From: CAWCJL01 sp963795775
GTDB taxonomy: Bacteria; Acidobacteriota; Terriglobia; Terriglobales; Acidobacteriaceae
Assembly (NCBI GenBank): GCA_963795775.1
Contig: CAWCJL010000002.1
Coordinates: 496,001-560,000 of the forward strand
Direction of reading: 5' to 3'
DNA: 64,000 nucleotides
Shown: positions 16,832 to 26,091 of the stretch, in pieces
How the letters are laid out: every line of letters begins with the position of its first letter
Position numbering within the stretch: position 1 is the first letter of the stretch
Notes under the pieces: generated by a model
Database searches by the model: none
Told to the model about the DNA's origin: nothing
Seen by the model: the letters and a program-made list of their open reading frames with translations, nothing else
Program-made: the position numbers and the translations under genes

Positions 16832-19477
16832 ATGGTCGCCGGCAAGCCTTCCCCAAACAATCGATTTCTCTGCATTCACGGCCACTTCTACCAGCCGCCC
16901 CGGGAAAATCCGTGGCTGGAGGCGGTGGAGACACAGGACTCCGCCGCTCCCTACCACGACTGGAACGAGCGCATCACGGCGGAGTGCTACGCCACGAACG
17001 GCGCGGCCCGCATCGTGGATGAGAAGAACCGGATCGTGCGCATGGTCAACAACTACGCGCATATGAGCTTCAATTTCGGCCCCACGCTGCTTTCCTGGCT
17101 GGAAGTGAACGCGCCACTGACTTACCGCAGCATCCTCGACGCGGACCGCCAGAGCCAGGAGCACTTCGGAGGGCACGGCTCCGCGCTGGCGCAGGTGTAC
17201 AACCACGTGATCATGCCGCTGGCCACGCGACGCGACCGCGAAACGCAGATACGCTGGGGCATTGCCGACTTTGAGCACCGCTTCGGACGCAAGCCGGAAG
17301 GCATGTGGCTGGCCGAAACGGCGGCGGACACGGAAACGCTCGAAATGCTGGCGGAGAACGGCATCCGGTTCACGGTACTTTCTCCGTTCCAGTGCGCCCG
17401 GGTGCGGCCGCTGCCAGCGGGGCCCGCGGCCGGCGAGGCGTCTGCCGATGGTGACGGCCATGCTGCCCATCCACGGCCCTGGAGGGCCACCCCGGACGGC
17501 AGCGTGGATACAAGTCGCCCTTATCTCGCACGCTTTAATAGCGGCGCCTCCATCGCGCTTTTCTTCTACAACGGCCCGCTTTCGCGCGCGATTGCCTTTG
17601 AACACCTGCTGAACAGCGGGGACGACTTTGCCCGCCGGCTGCTCAGCGGCTTCCGGCAGGACGACCCCACGCCGCAACTGGTGCATGTGGCGACGGACGG
17701 CGAAAGCTATGGCCACCATCATCGCCACGGTGAAATGGCGCTGGCCTACGCGACGCAGCGCATCGAGGCCGAGGGCGCGGCTCGCATCACCAACTACGGC
17801 GAATTCCTCGAACTCTGCCCTCCCACCGCGGAGGCCGAGATCGTTGAAGGGAGTTCCTGGAGCTGCTTCCATGGCATCGAGCGCTGGCGCAACCACTGCG
17901 GGTGCAATGGCGGCGTCCCGGGATACACACAGGAGTGGCGCGCTCCGCTGCGGAGTTCGCTGGACTGGCTGCGCGACGCGGTTACACCGGGCGTGGATGC
18001 GGCGCTGGAGGAGATTCTGACGGACGCGCAGGCAGCGCGCAACGACTACATTCACGTGATCCTGGACCGCTCCCGGGCGAATGTGGACACTTTCTTTTCC
18101 CGCCACGCCACCCGGACGCTTTCGCAATGCGAGCGCACACGCACGCTTGCGCTGCTCGAAATCGCACGCAACGCGCAGCTCATGTATACGAGCTGCGGCT
18201 GGTTTTTCGACGACCTCGCGGGGATTGAAACCGTGCAGATCATCGCCTATGCGGCGCGGGTGATTGAGCTCGCAGCGGCCGCGCTCAGCCTCGACAAGGC
18301 GGACCTGGAACGCGGGTTCATCGAGCGGCTTTCGGCAGCGCGAAGCAATGTGCCTACGTGGCCCGATGGCGGCTTCCTGTACGAGCAACAGGTGCAGCCG
18401 ATGGCGGTCGATCTGGAACAAGTGGCTGCGCATTATGCCATCAGCTCGGCATTCGACAATGCCCGGCACCATCCGGAGACCGGCAAGGCGCGTGTCTTCT
18501 GCTACAACGTGGACGCCATTAGTGAACGGACGCTGCACTTCGGCTCGGGCCAGCTTGTGCTGGGGCGGGCACAGATCTGCTCGGAGCTTACGGAGCGGAG
18601 TGCCGCGTTTATCTACTCGGTGCTGCACTTCGGCGATCACAACATCACGGCCATGCTGAAGCCGTACAGCCCAGGCGATGAAGCTGCGTTCCAGGAGCTG
18701 GAGCAGGAGGCGGAGGACAAGATCGCCGCTGCCGACCTGCCGGCCCTCGTGCGCCTGGTGGACGACTCGTTTGCCGGCCGCCGCTACTCGCTCACCTCGC
18801 TGTTCCGCGATGAGCAGCGGCGCACGCTGGACTGCATTCTGCAGCCGACGCTTTCGGAGGTGGAGGACAGTCTCGCCCACCTGTACACCGCGCACGCATC
18901 GCTGCTGCACTACCTCAGCCGCACCGGCCTGCCCAAACCCGCGTCGCTGAGAGTGGCCGCGCAGATCGCGATCAACGCGCAGCTTCGGCGTGCGATCGAA
19001 GCCGAACGCATCGACAGCCACGGGATCCTGGACCTGCTGTCCCGCGCACGGACCGACATGGTGGTGCTGGACACGCACTCGCTCGAACGCGTGGCCGATG
19101 AGCGCATGCGCCAGGCGATGCTGGCGTTATGTGCGGAACCGCGCAATGCGTTAGTGCTGGAGAACGCGCTTTCGCTGGCCAAGACGCTGGGCGTGCTGCC
19201 CTTCGCCCCCAACCTCTGGCAGGCCCAGAACCTCTGGTATCGCCTTGCCCGCAATCTGGCGGAGCGCGACAGCGGCCCAGGGTTCGGCTTGCCCGAATGG
19301 CAGGAGCGTTTCAAAGAACTGGGGGCTTATCTCTCCTTCGATACGGCCGCGATACGACGTGCGATCCGCACGGACCATCTCCGGGCAGAGCGGCCGGCCG
19401 GAGACCAGATCCCCGATCCCGATGAGGAAGGCATGCCGGATGCGCACGGGGCGGAACGGGCGAGCCTGGCCTCGTAG
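16832..19477 (+). CDS. Glycoside hydrolase family 57 protein with DUF3536-type C-terminus
   Basis: 881 aa cytoplasmic protein. The N-terminal GH57 domain begins with LCIHGHFYQPPRENPW, the family-opening motif, and has GMWLAETAADTETL with E162 as the likely nucleophile and ATDGESYGHHH with D289 as likely acid/base. The long C-terminal part (about 350-870) is all-helical and matches the arrangement of GH57-DUF3536 proteins. GH57 enzymes act on alpha-glucans (amylase, branching, amylopullulanase); the substrate cannot be told from sequence. ATG at 16832 preceded by GGGGGA. The loop at 195-225 is Ala/Gly/Pro-rich. Confidence 0.9.
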   Translation: MVAGKPSPNNRFLCIHGHFYQPPRENPWLEAVETQDSAAPYHDWNERITAECYATNGAARIVDEKNRIVRMVNNYAHMSFNFGPTLLSWLEVNAPLTYRSILDADRQSQEHFGGHGSALAQVYNHVIMPLATRRDRETQIRWGIADFEHRFGRKPEGMWLAETAADTETLEMLAENGIRFTVLSPFQCARVRPLPAGPAAGEASADGDGHAAHPRPWRATPDGSVDTSRPYLARFNSGASIALFFYNGPLSRAIAFEHLLNSGDDFARRLLSGFRQDDPTPQLVHVATDGESYGHHHRHGEMALAYATQRIEAEGAARITNYGEFLELCPPTAEAEIVEGSSWSCFHGIERWRNHCGCNGGVPGYTQEWRAPLRSSLDWLRDAVTPGVDAALEEILTDAQAARNDYIHVILDRSRANVDTFFSRHATRTLSQCERTRTLALLEIARNAQLMYTSCGWFFDDLAGIETVQIIAYAARVIELAAAALSLDKADLERGFIERLSAARSNVPTWPDGGFLYEQQVQPMAVDLEQVAAHYAISSAFDNARHHPETGKARVFCYNVDAISERTLHFGSGQLVLGRAQICSELTERSAAFIYSVLHFGDHNITAMLKPYSPGDEAAFQELEQEAEDKIAAADLPALVRLVDDSFAGRRYSLTSLFRDEQRRTLDCILQPTLSEVEDSLAHLYTAHASLLHYLSRTGLPKPASLRVAAQIAINAQLRRAIEAERIDSHGILDLLSRARTDMVVLDTHSLERVADERMRQAMLALCAEPRNALVLENALSLAKTLGVLPFAPNLWQAQNLWYRLARNLAERDSGPGFGLPEWQERFKELGAYLSFDTAAIRRAIRTDHLRAERPAGDQIPDPDEEGMPDAHGAERASLAS

Positions 19478-19628
19478 CCGCTAGGCTGCGGCGCGTTTGC
19501 CGAGAAGCGGCAGCCGAGCGACCCTTTCATTCGTGGCCGACGCCATCTCTGCTCGCGGCATTACCGAGGGCACGAAGGCGGTGACGCCTGCGGTAGCTTC
19601 CGGGGCTGCAGAAATGCGATGATCGGCT

Positions 19629-20195
19629 ATGCCTTTCCGCACAGCCCTCCCCAGGCTTACGGTTCTCCTGCTTGGCATCGCAGGCGTTTCCTTCAGCGCG
19701 GCACAGAACATCGCTCCGGCCGAGCTGCGCCACATGACGGCGGCCCAGTTCCAACGCCATCTCGATGAAGAGGGCGTGCAGGCTTTTACCAGCCGGGTGA
19801 TCAAGGACACGGACCCGCACAGCCCCGAGGAGCCGAACTACGACATCATCCTCGAACACGTTGCGGAAGGCTCGCCGGGGTGGCTGCATATCGCTGCGGA
19901 GATCGGCCCCTACATCGATGCGCGCTTCAGCGAAGGCCTGCGTGTGGCCCTGGCGGATGCGCTCATAGAAAATCCCAGCGGGGTATTGCGTCTGATCGGC
20001 TCCGAGGAGCACTTCAACGAGGCCTGCGGTTATCCGTTTGTCCATCAGACGGAGCATTACCTCCATCGTCATCAACGCGCGGCGCTGCTCGCGCTGGAGC
20101 GCGTCCGCTCCCCGAACCTGGCGATAAAGAAAGCTGCCTGCCGCAAACAGCTCCTGCAGATGCCGGTCAACACGGCTTCGGGATCACAACAGTAA
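19629..20195 (+). CDS. Secreted hypothetical protein
   Basis: 188 aa. Residues 1-26 are a signal peptide ending FSAAQ. The mature part is helical and charged, with regularly spaced segments (HMTAAQFQRHLDEEG, IDARFSEGLRVALADAL, HQRAALLALERVRS) that read like a helical-repeat or structural protein. No catalytic motif and no recognised family. It converges with the ADOP permease, leaving 6 bp between the stops, so no room for a separate terminator. Confidence 0.65.
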   Translation: MPFRTALPRLTVLLLGIAGVSFSAAQNIAPAELRHMTAAQFQRHLDEEGVQAFTSRVIKDTDPHSPEEPNYDIILEHVAEGSPGWLHIAAEIGPYIDARFSEGLRVALADALIENPSGVLRLIGSEEHFNEACGYPFVHQTEHYLHRHQRAALLALERVRSPNLAIKKAACRKQLLQMPVNTASGSQQ

Positions 20196-20201
20196 GCGAC
20201 T

Positions 20202-22695
20202 TTATTGCTCTCTCAAGGCTTCCACCGGCCGGATGCGCACTGCTCGCTGTGCCGGTACCAGGCTGGCCAGCGCCGCACACACTAGCAACAGCAGCCCGGC
20301 CACTGCCAGGGTGGGGACGTCGAATGGCGTTACCTGGTAAAGCAGGCTTTCGAGAAAACGCGATATCGCAAGCGAGACCGCCACTCCCAAAAATGCACCC
20401 GTCGCGGCTAGCTGCAGCCCGTAGCGCAAAATCAGCCCCAGCACAGCGGCCTGCGGCGCTCCTAAGGCCATGCGTACCGCTATCTCTCGGGTACGTTCGC
20501 TGACCGAGAACGCCAACACGCCGTAGATGCCCACCAGCGCGAGCAGCAGCGCCACCCCGGCGAACGCTCCGACCAGAACCGTCTGGAAGCGCCGCGGCGC
20601 TTCCGTTCCGGAAACCACCTCGTCCATGGTGCTCACGTCCGTAAGCGCCAACTGCGGATCCATGTTCGCCACGGTGTGCTGCAACGCGCTTTCCAGCGTA
20701 TCCGGCGCGCCGGTCGCGCGCAGCACAATGCGCATTGCACTGCGTGGCCCCAGGTGTTGCGCTATCGGACCCAGACTGCGCAGCACCTGCGCAAGCGGCT
20801 CATACAGCTCGGGGACGGTCGCCTGATCCAGGCTGCCCTGCTTGATATCGCCCACCACGCCCACGATTTCAACCAGGGGCATGTTGGTGGCCTGCTCCGG
20901 GCCCCAGTGCAGGTGCATCCCGATGGGATTCCGTCCCGCGAAATACTTTTGCGCGACCGACTGGCTGATGATGGCGACCAGTGGCGCGTCCGGCTGATCA
21001 TCGTGCGGGCGGAAGTAGCGCCCGGCGAGCAGCGGGATCCGCATGACCTGGAAGTAGTCGCCCATGAGCAGGTAATTCGAAGCGATGCGCCATCCCTCGC
21101 CTGACGGGGCCGCGTATCCCTGGGGAGTAAACATCCGGCCCGAGTTCATCCCCACCGCAGGAAGGTTTGAACTCAGGCCAACGGCGCTCACGCCGGGCAG
21201 AGTGCTTAGACGGTCTTGAAGCTGGCGATAGAACGCATCGATGCGCTCCTGCGTGGGATAGGCGCTTGCCGGTAAATCCAGGGAAGCCGTCAACGTATGG
21301 CTGGCGACAAAGCCGGATGGCGTGTCCAACATGTTGGCGAAGCTGCGCAGCAGCAGACCTGCGCTGACAAGCAGCAGCATGGCGAGGCCGGTTTCGGCCA
21401 CCACGAGCGCACTCCGCAGCCGGTGCTGGGCTCGGCTTTTGCCCCCTCCCGCGCTCTCGCCAGCCAGCGCCTCCACGATGTCGCGTATGCAGCGCCAGTG
21501 CGGCCGGGAGGAGACTGCATAGCAACCCGGTGGCGGTCATCAGTAATAGCGATAAGAGCAATACCGGCCAGTGCACGGCGATCTCGTCCACCCGCGGCAT
21601 CGACTCCGGCAGCAATGACCGGCCCGCCCGGACCAGCGCCGACGCCAGTGCGACCCCGAGCGCGCCGCCCACCGTGCTGAGCAGCAGGCTTTCGGTCACC
21701 AATTGACGGAGCAGCGCCCCGCGCCCCGCCCCGAGGGCCAGGCGCACGCCAAACTCCCGCCGCCGCCGAATGGCACGCACCAGCAGCAGATTTGCCAGGT
21801 TCACGCAGCCAATGAGCAGCACCAATGCTACCGCGCCCATCAGCACGCGCAGCATGGGCCGTATCCCTTGCACGACCTGCTCCCGCAGGAGCGTCATGGA
21901 GACCCGAATGTGCAGGTGGTACGCGGCGGGATAACCGGCTTCAATGCTTTCCGCAATGCGGTCGACATTGCTCTGCGCCTCCGCCCAGCTCACGCCCGGC
22001 CGGATGCGCGCCAGCGCACCATAGTCAAAGTTGTCGCCCTCGTCGGAGCGCTCGACGGGGGTAAAGCTGATGGGCACCCAGAGGTCGCGCTGAGAGCGCC
22101 GACCCGGCTCCAAGGGGAACGTGAAATCCCGCGGCATCACGCCGACGATGGTGTAGGGGCGCCGGTCCAGGGCGATGGTGCTGCCCACTGCCTGCGGATC
22201 TCCCGCGAAGCGGTCTCGCCACAATCCATAGCTGATCAGCGCCACCGGAAGCGAGCTCTCGTCCTCCTGCAGAGTGAAGTTGCGTCCCAGCAGGGGCTCT
22301 ACTCCGAGCACGGGCAGCAGCGATGCGGAAACCCTTTCAGCGTGTGCGCGGAAAGGTGCTCCCCTTCCGGTGAATTCGTAATCCGCGGCAATAAATCCCG
22401 CGACCCCGGAGAACACCCGCTGCTCACGCTGGAAGCGAATCACGTCCGGCGCCGGCAAGTTCAGTTTGCCTGTGCCCGGCCCATGCTCAACATGCTCATG
22501 CAAGGCGACGAGCCGGTCCGACTGGGGAAACGGCAGGGGTCGCAGCAGTACCGTATCGGTGATGGAAAATGCCGCAGCAACGCCGCCGATTCCGATCGCC
22601 ATGGTGAGGATCGCCGCCAAGGCAAAGCCCGGCGCCTTGCGCCACTGCCGGAGGTGGTACGCAATATCGCGTCCCAGCTGCGAAGCTCGTTCCAT
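20202..22695 (-). pseudogene. ADOP-type (acidobacterial duplicated orphan permease) MacB-like ABC permease, frameshifted
   Basis: Full-length product would be about 830 aa: N-terminal helix and MacB-like periplasmic core (GIGGVAAAFSITDTVLLRPLPF near the start), FtsX-like three-helix block, then a second copy of both, which is the ADOP layout. Start taken at ATG 22695 with a strong GGGGAAGG upstream. The reading frame shifts by +1 near 21490: the first frame ends its homology at LPAALALHT, and the next frame takes over with DIVEALAGES and continues to GILAFSVSERTREIAVRMALGAPQ-type FtsX sequence and the stop at 20202. Loss of a CG pair (or one extra base) in the CATACGCGACATC context explains it. 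Likely defunct, or a sequencing indel. No ATPase gene is adjacent, as usual for orphan permeases. Confidence 0.85.
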
Positions 22696-22835
22696 GCCTT
22701 CCCCCAAGCAAGGGATCTGCATGTTGGAGGCCAAACCGCACGCGCATGCTGTGTCCTTTACGGCACTCGTTTCTGCACGGAAGATCAGAGGCCACGCCTC
22801 CCAGGATTGTCCGTGGGCGCGCATTGCTGTCCATC

Positions 22836-22879
22836 TTTGGACACATCCGGTTTGGACAGATCGGGTTGGACAGATCCGG
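22836..22879. repeat. Three 14-15-bp direct repeats upstream of DAHP synthase
   Basis: Consecutive units TTTGGACACATCCGG, TTTGGACAGATCGGG and TTGGACAGATCCGG, consensus TTTGGACAGATCCGG. They end about 40 bp before the aroF-like start and about 140 bp upstream of the permease start on the other strand, so they could be an operator or just local slippage. Confidence 0.6.
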
Positions 22880-22920
22880 CAACTCCGGCGCCCGGGTGCG
22901 CTAATCTTGGAAGATCACCG

Positions 22921-24036
22921 ATGCTTTACCCGACAGACAATCTCCGCATCCGCTGGACCGAAGTGGTCCTGCCGCCGGCCGTTCTCGAAGCGGAACTGCC
23001 TACCACGGAAACCGCCACGGCCACCGTGCATCGGGCCCGGCGCGAGATCTGCGACATCCTGCACGGCAACGACCCGCGCCTGCTGGTAGTGGCCGGGCCC
23101 TGTTCCATTCACGATCCGCTAGCTGCGCGCGAATATGGAGAGCGGCTGAAGCGGGTAGCCGGCGAGCTCTCGGCAGAGCTGTGCCTGGTGATGCGCGTGT
23201 ACTTTGAAAAGCCGCGCACCACCATCGGCTGGAAGGGCCTGATTAACGATCCCTACCTCGACGGTACTTTCAAAATCAACGATGGCCTGCGGCTGGCGCG
23301 GCGTCTGCTGCTGGAGCTGGCGGAGATGGGCGTGCCCGCGGGGACCGAGTTCCTGGACATGATCTCGCCGCAGTACCTGGCATCGCTGGTGAGCTGGGGC
23401 GCGATCGGCGCGCGTACGACGGAGAGCCAGGTACACCGGCAGCTCGCCTCCGGGCTTTCCTGCCCGGTCGGCTTCAAGAACGGCACTTCCGGCAATGTGC
23501 AGATCGCTCTGGAAGCGGTGCAGTCCGCCGCCCACCCGCACACTTTCCTGGGCCACACCAAGGAGGGCCGGACGGCGATCTTTGCCACCAGCGGCAATCC
23601 CGACTGCCACGTCATCCTGCGCGGCGGGCGGGGCACGGTGAACTACACGGCGGAAGCGGTGGAGCGGGCGTGTGCCGAGATTGCGCGCGCCGGCATGCCG
23701 CCGCGCGTCATGATCGATTGCAGCCATGCCAACAGCAACAAGGACCACCGCCGGCAGCCGATGGTGTGCCGGGATGTGGCGGGCCAGATCGCCGCGGGCG
23801 ACCGCCGCATTTTCGGCGTGATGCTGGAGAGCAACCTGGTTGGCGGCGCGCAGGCGCTGACGCCAGGCCAGGCACTGGTGTACGGGCAAAGCCTTACCGA
23901 TGCGTGCATGGATTGGGATCAGACGCTGGAGTCGCTGCGAGAACTCGCGGCGGCTGTGCGGCAAGCGCGGCTTTCGGATGAGGCGGTTTCGACCGCGAGT
24001 CTCCCGTCACGGCACATGCCAGCCGCGGACCACTAG
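22921..24036 (+). CDS. aroF: 3-deoxy-7-phosphoheptulonate synthase (DAHP synthase, AroFGH type)
   Basis: First step of the shikimate pathway: phosphoenolpyruvate plus erythrose 4-phosphate gives DAHP. 371 aa from the ATG at 22921 (GGAAG 7 nt upstream); the long frame above it overlaps the permease gene and is not coding. Motifs of the class I alpha type: VVAGPCSIHDP, RVYFEKPRTTIGWKG, GARTTESQVHRQLASGLS, PVGFKNGT and MIDCSHANSNKDH, supplying the phosphate-binding and metal ligands (Cys, His, Glu, Asp). Which aromatic amino acid inhibits it cannot be read off. The last 25 residues run into the 435-bp inverted-repeat element region but stop 17 bp before it. Confidence 0.96.
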   Translation: MLYPTDNLRIRWTEVVLPPAVLEAELPTTETATATVHRARREICDILHGNDPRLLVVAGPCSIHDPLAAREYGERLKRVAGELSAELCLVMRVYFEKPRTTIGWKGLINDPYLDGTFKINDGLRLARRLLLELAEMGVPAGTEFLDMISPQYLASLVSWGAIGARTTESQVHRQLASGLSCPVGFKNGTSGNVQIALEAVQSAAHPHTFLGHTKEGRTAIFATSGNPDCHVILRGGRGTVNYTAEAVERACAEIARAGMPPRVMIDCSHANSNKDHRRQPMVCRDVAGQIAAGDRRIFGVMLESNLVGGAQALTPGQALVYGQSLTDACMDWDQTLESLRELAAAVRQARLSDEAVSTASLPSRHMPAADH

Positions 24037-24291
24037 TGGCCAGGAAGGGTAACGGGTCAGTTTGAATCGGCAGGGGGACGAGGCGGTTGCAGTTTCTGCG
24101 CTTGACCGTTTACGCGACGCGCGTAGCCCTCGGGCAATTCTCAGCGTTTCTGCGATTGCAGTGCGAAGTTCGCTGTGCTTTACGCCAGCCTTCTTGATCG
24201 TATTGATGGTAAGTTCCGCACACACCCGTAGAAGCACGGCTTTCTGAGCTTCGTTGCGAGCTCGATCGATGCGGTTCCGGTCCTGCGTCAT
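24007..24291 (-). CDS. Small hypothetical ORF inside the inverted-repeat element
   Basis: 94 aa from ATG 24291. The first 60 residues look protein-like: charged helix RNRIDRARNEAQKAVLLRVC followed by a possible second helix, SELRTAIAETLRIARGL. The tail crosses the element's left inverted repeat and overlaps the end of aroF on the other strand, which looks like read-through past the element boundary. It may be a real small gene or a leftover of a larger mobile-element gene. Confidence 0.3.
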   Translation of the reverse strand: MTQDRNRIDRARNEAQKAVLLRVCAELTINTIKKAGVKHSELRTAIAETLRIARGLRASRKRSSAETATASSPCRFKLTRYPSWPLVVRGWHVP

Positions 24292-24488
24292 TGAGAATCC
24301 AGTAAAGCACAAAGCTCACCTTCGAGGACATCGAGATGTGAGCCAAACGAGCGCGCGAAGTAAAAAAGAAGCGCGATTGTTACGAGAGCAGGCGGAGCCA
24401 GGTCAAGCGTGACGAAAAAGAGCGCGGGGTGCGCTCACTGGAATGCGCGCGGCCGGACGACGCTCCCTGTGCGGATTCAAACTGACCC
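24054..24488. mobile_element. 435-bp element with near-perfect terminal inverted repeats (MITE-like or IS remnant)
   Basis: Left end GGGTCAGTTTGAATC at 24054-24068; its exact reverse complement lies at 24474-24488, and the match continues to 18 of 19 bases inward. Ends of the GGGTCAGTTT type are seen in some IS21-family elements, but no transposase or helper ATPase is present, so this would be an internally deleted, non-autonomous copy. No convincing target-site duplication was seen. It lies between aroF and the RDD gene. Confidence 0.55.
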
Positions 24489-24537
24489 AGTAGCAATTAA
24501 GCGGGGCTGGTGTAGCAGCACGCTCTGCATAAGTTAA

Positions 24538-24559
24538 GGGCAGGACTCGCGTCCTGCCC
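24538..24559. terminator. Strong hairpin between the element and the RDD gene
   Basis: Perfect 9-bp stem GGGCAGGAC / GTCCTGCCC with a TCGC loop, followed on the plus strand by TCTTCG. It is 43 bp beyond the stop of the minus-strand RDD gene and could end transcription from either side; the T-run is weak on both. Confidence 0.55.
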
Positions 24560-24602
24560 TCTTCGTTCGGTGCGGTCAGCGGCCCGGCGACCTGACGCTG
24601 CG

Positions 24603-25884
24603 TTAGCGATAGCTGCGCTGATAGGTTCCGCTGATGCGGTCGTGCCACCCCAGCCGGTCCTCGTCGAAAACTGCCCAGATCAGGCCGAGACCCGCAGGGA
24701 ACGCGGCCAACATCAGGGCTCCCAGGCGGCGCAGCATGGCCTTGCGGCTCGGATTGTTGTCGTCAAAGGTGCACAGGGCGATGTGGGCGTACATCATGCC
24801 CGGCGTGCTCTCGCCAAAGGCGAAGAAAAGCGCCTGGTAGAGCACGAAGATCACCACCAGCGCGATCGCCGCTCCGGCAACTGCCGTTTTGCCCGCCGGC
24901 GGGTGCGCCGTGGTCGCGTAAAACGCCAGAACAAACACCAGGAAACCGGCGAAGGCCAGTGCGCCATCCACCAAGGCCGCCATCAGGCGATCTGCGATCG
25001 GCGCCGGCTTCAGGGGCAGTTCCAAGCCTGTAGGATGCGCGTGGCGCCGGGTCTGCGGAGCCGGGGAAGCGTCCAGACGGATGGCCGACCACGCGGCCAC
25101 GCCTGCATCCGGGCTCTCGGCCCGGGCGGCCGCCGCGCCCTGTTCCACTTCGAAAATGCGCAGCGCGGACTGCGGGTCGTCCCGGGCATCTTCCCGCAAC
25201 GGCCCTTCGGCAATGCGCGGACGCGCCTTGCGGGCGAGCTACCAGCTCGCGGGGAAACTCGATGAGGTTGGCGGCCAACGGCACTGCCGGGGTAACGAGC
25301 TCGTCCTGGACGGGATCCGTCAAACTGGGCTGCGAGGGCACAAAGGGCTGCCGCTCGGCGGGCAGGCTCTCCCGGGCGGACAGCCGTGCCTCCAGTTCCT
25401 GCAAATGCTGCTGCGTTCGCGGGTCGAGAGCCAGACGGACCTCGACGCGCTCGGGTTCTCCGTTCCAGACGCGCTGCGATTCTGAGTCGCCCGGCCGATA
25501 TGGTCCCGCCGTCCACGACGCGTCCGCGTCACGCGCCTCCTGCAGCCGAGCCACGGCAGCTTCGGCGGCTGCATGTGCCTCGCGGGAGGCTTCTGCCGCG
25601 GCTGCGGCGGCCTCTTCTGCCTCTTCTGCTTCCTGCGCCAGCAGATCGTGGTAGCTCGGAGCCTGCGCGAAGCGGGCGGCGACCGCTGCAGCGACTGAAG
25701 CCGCGCGTGACGCGTTGGAGAGAGCGGCGCTTTGAGCGCTTTCCCGCTTCTCGGCCTGCGTTGCGGGAAGCCCGCTGCGGCGCGCCCTCGCTACTGCCAG
25801 CTTCTCCTGCAGTTCGACTCTCCAGGCAGGCACGACGCTGTTCGCGTCCCGATCGATATCCAGTTCCGGAGAAACAGCCCTCAC
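24603..25884 (-). pseudogene. RDD-family membrane protein with long N-terminal extension, frameshifted
   Basis: C-terminal RDD domain (roughly the last 150 residues): LKPAPIADRLMAALVDG, two to three helices, FFAFGESTPGMMYAHI and WAVFDEDRLGWHDRISGTY, a typical RDD layout; function of the family is unclear (some act as Na+/H+ antiporters). Upstream is a 220-residue cytoplasmic part with an Ala/Glu-rich coiled-coil-like stretch. The two parts are in different frames. Dropping one C from the CCC run at 25232-25234 joins them as VARRKARPRIAEGP, so a one-base insertion is the simplest explanation. GTG at 25884 has GAGG 8 nt upstream; ATG 25938 is the alternative start. Confidence 0.75.
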
Positions 25885-26091
25885 GCTTTTTACCTCTTTT
25901 CTTTTTGCTTCTCTTTCATCCGCGCACTGGCGCAGCATGGCTGCCCAGCGTGCAATGGTGCAAGCCGCGGTGGCGTCTCGGCGATTGGGCTGTGGTGCTC
26001 CGCAGCGGCGCAGACCGGAAGCTGCGGCGGCCCACTATCGAGAGGATTCGAGAAGCGCTGCCCCGCAGTATCGGGCCGGCGAGCCTTTGTT

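Noticed and set aside
16412..19078. 888-codon minus-strand frame opposite the GH57 gene
   Set aside because: Arg/His-rich with no motif; a clear antisense shadow of the GH57 gene.
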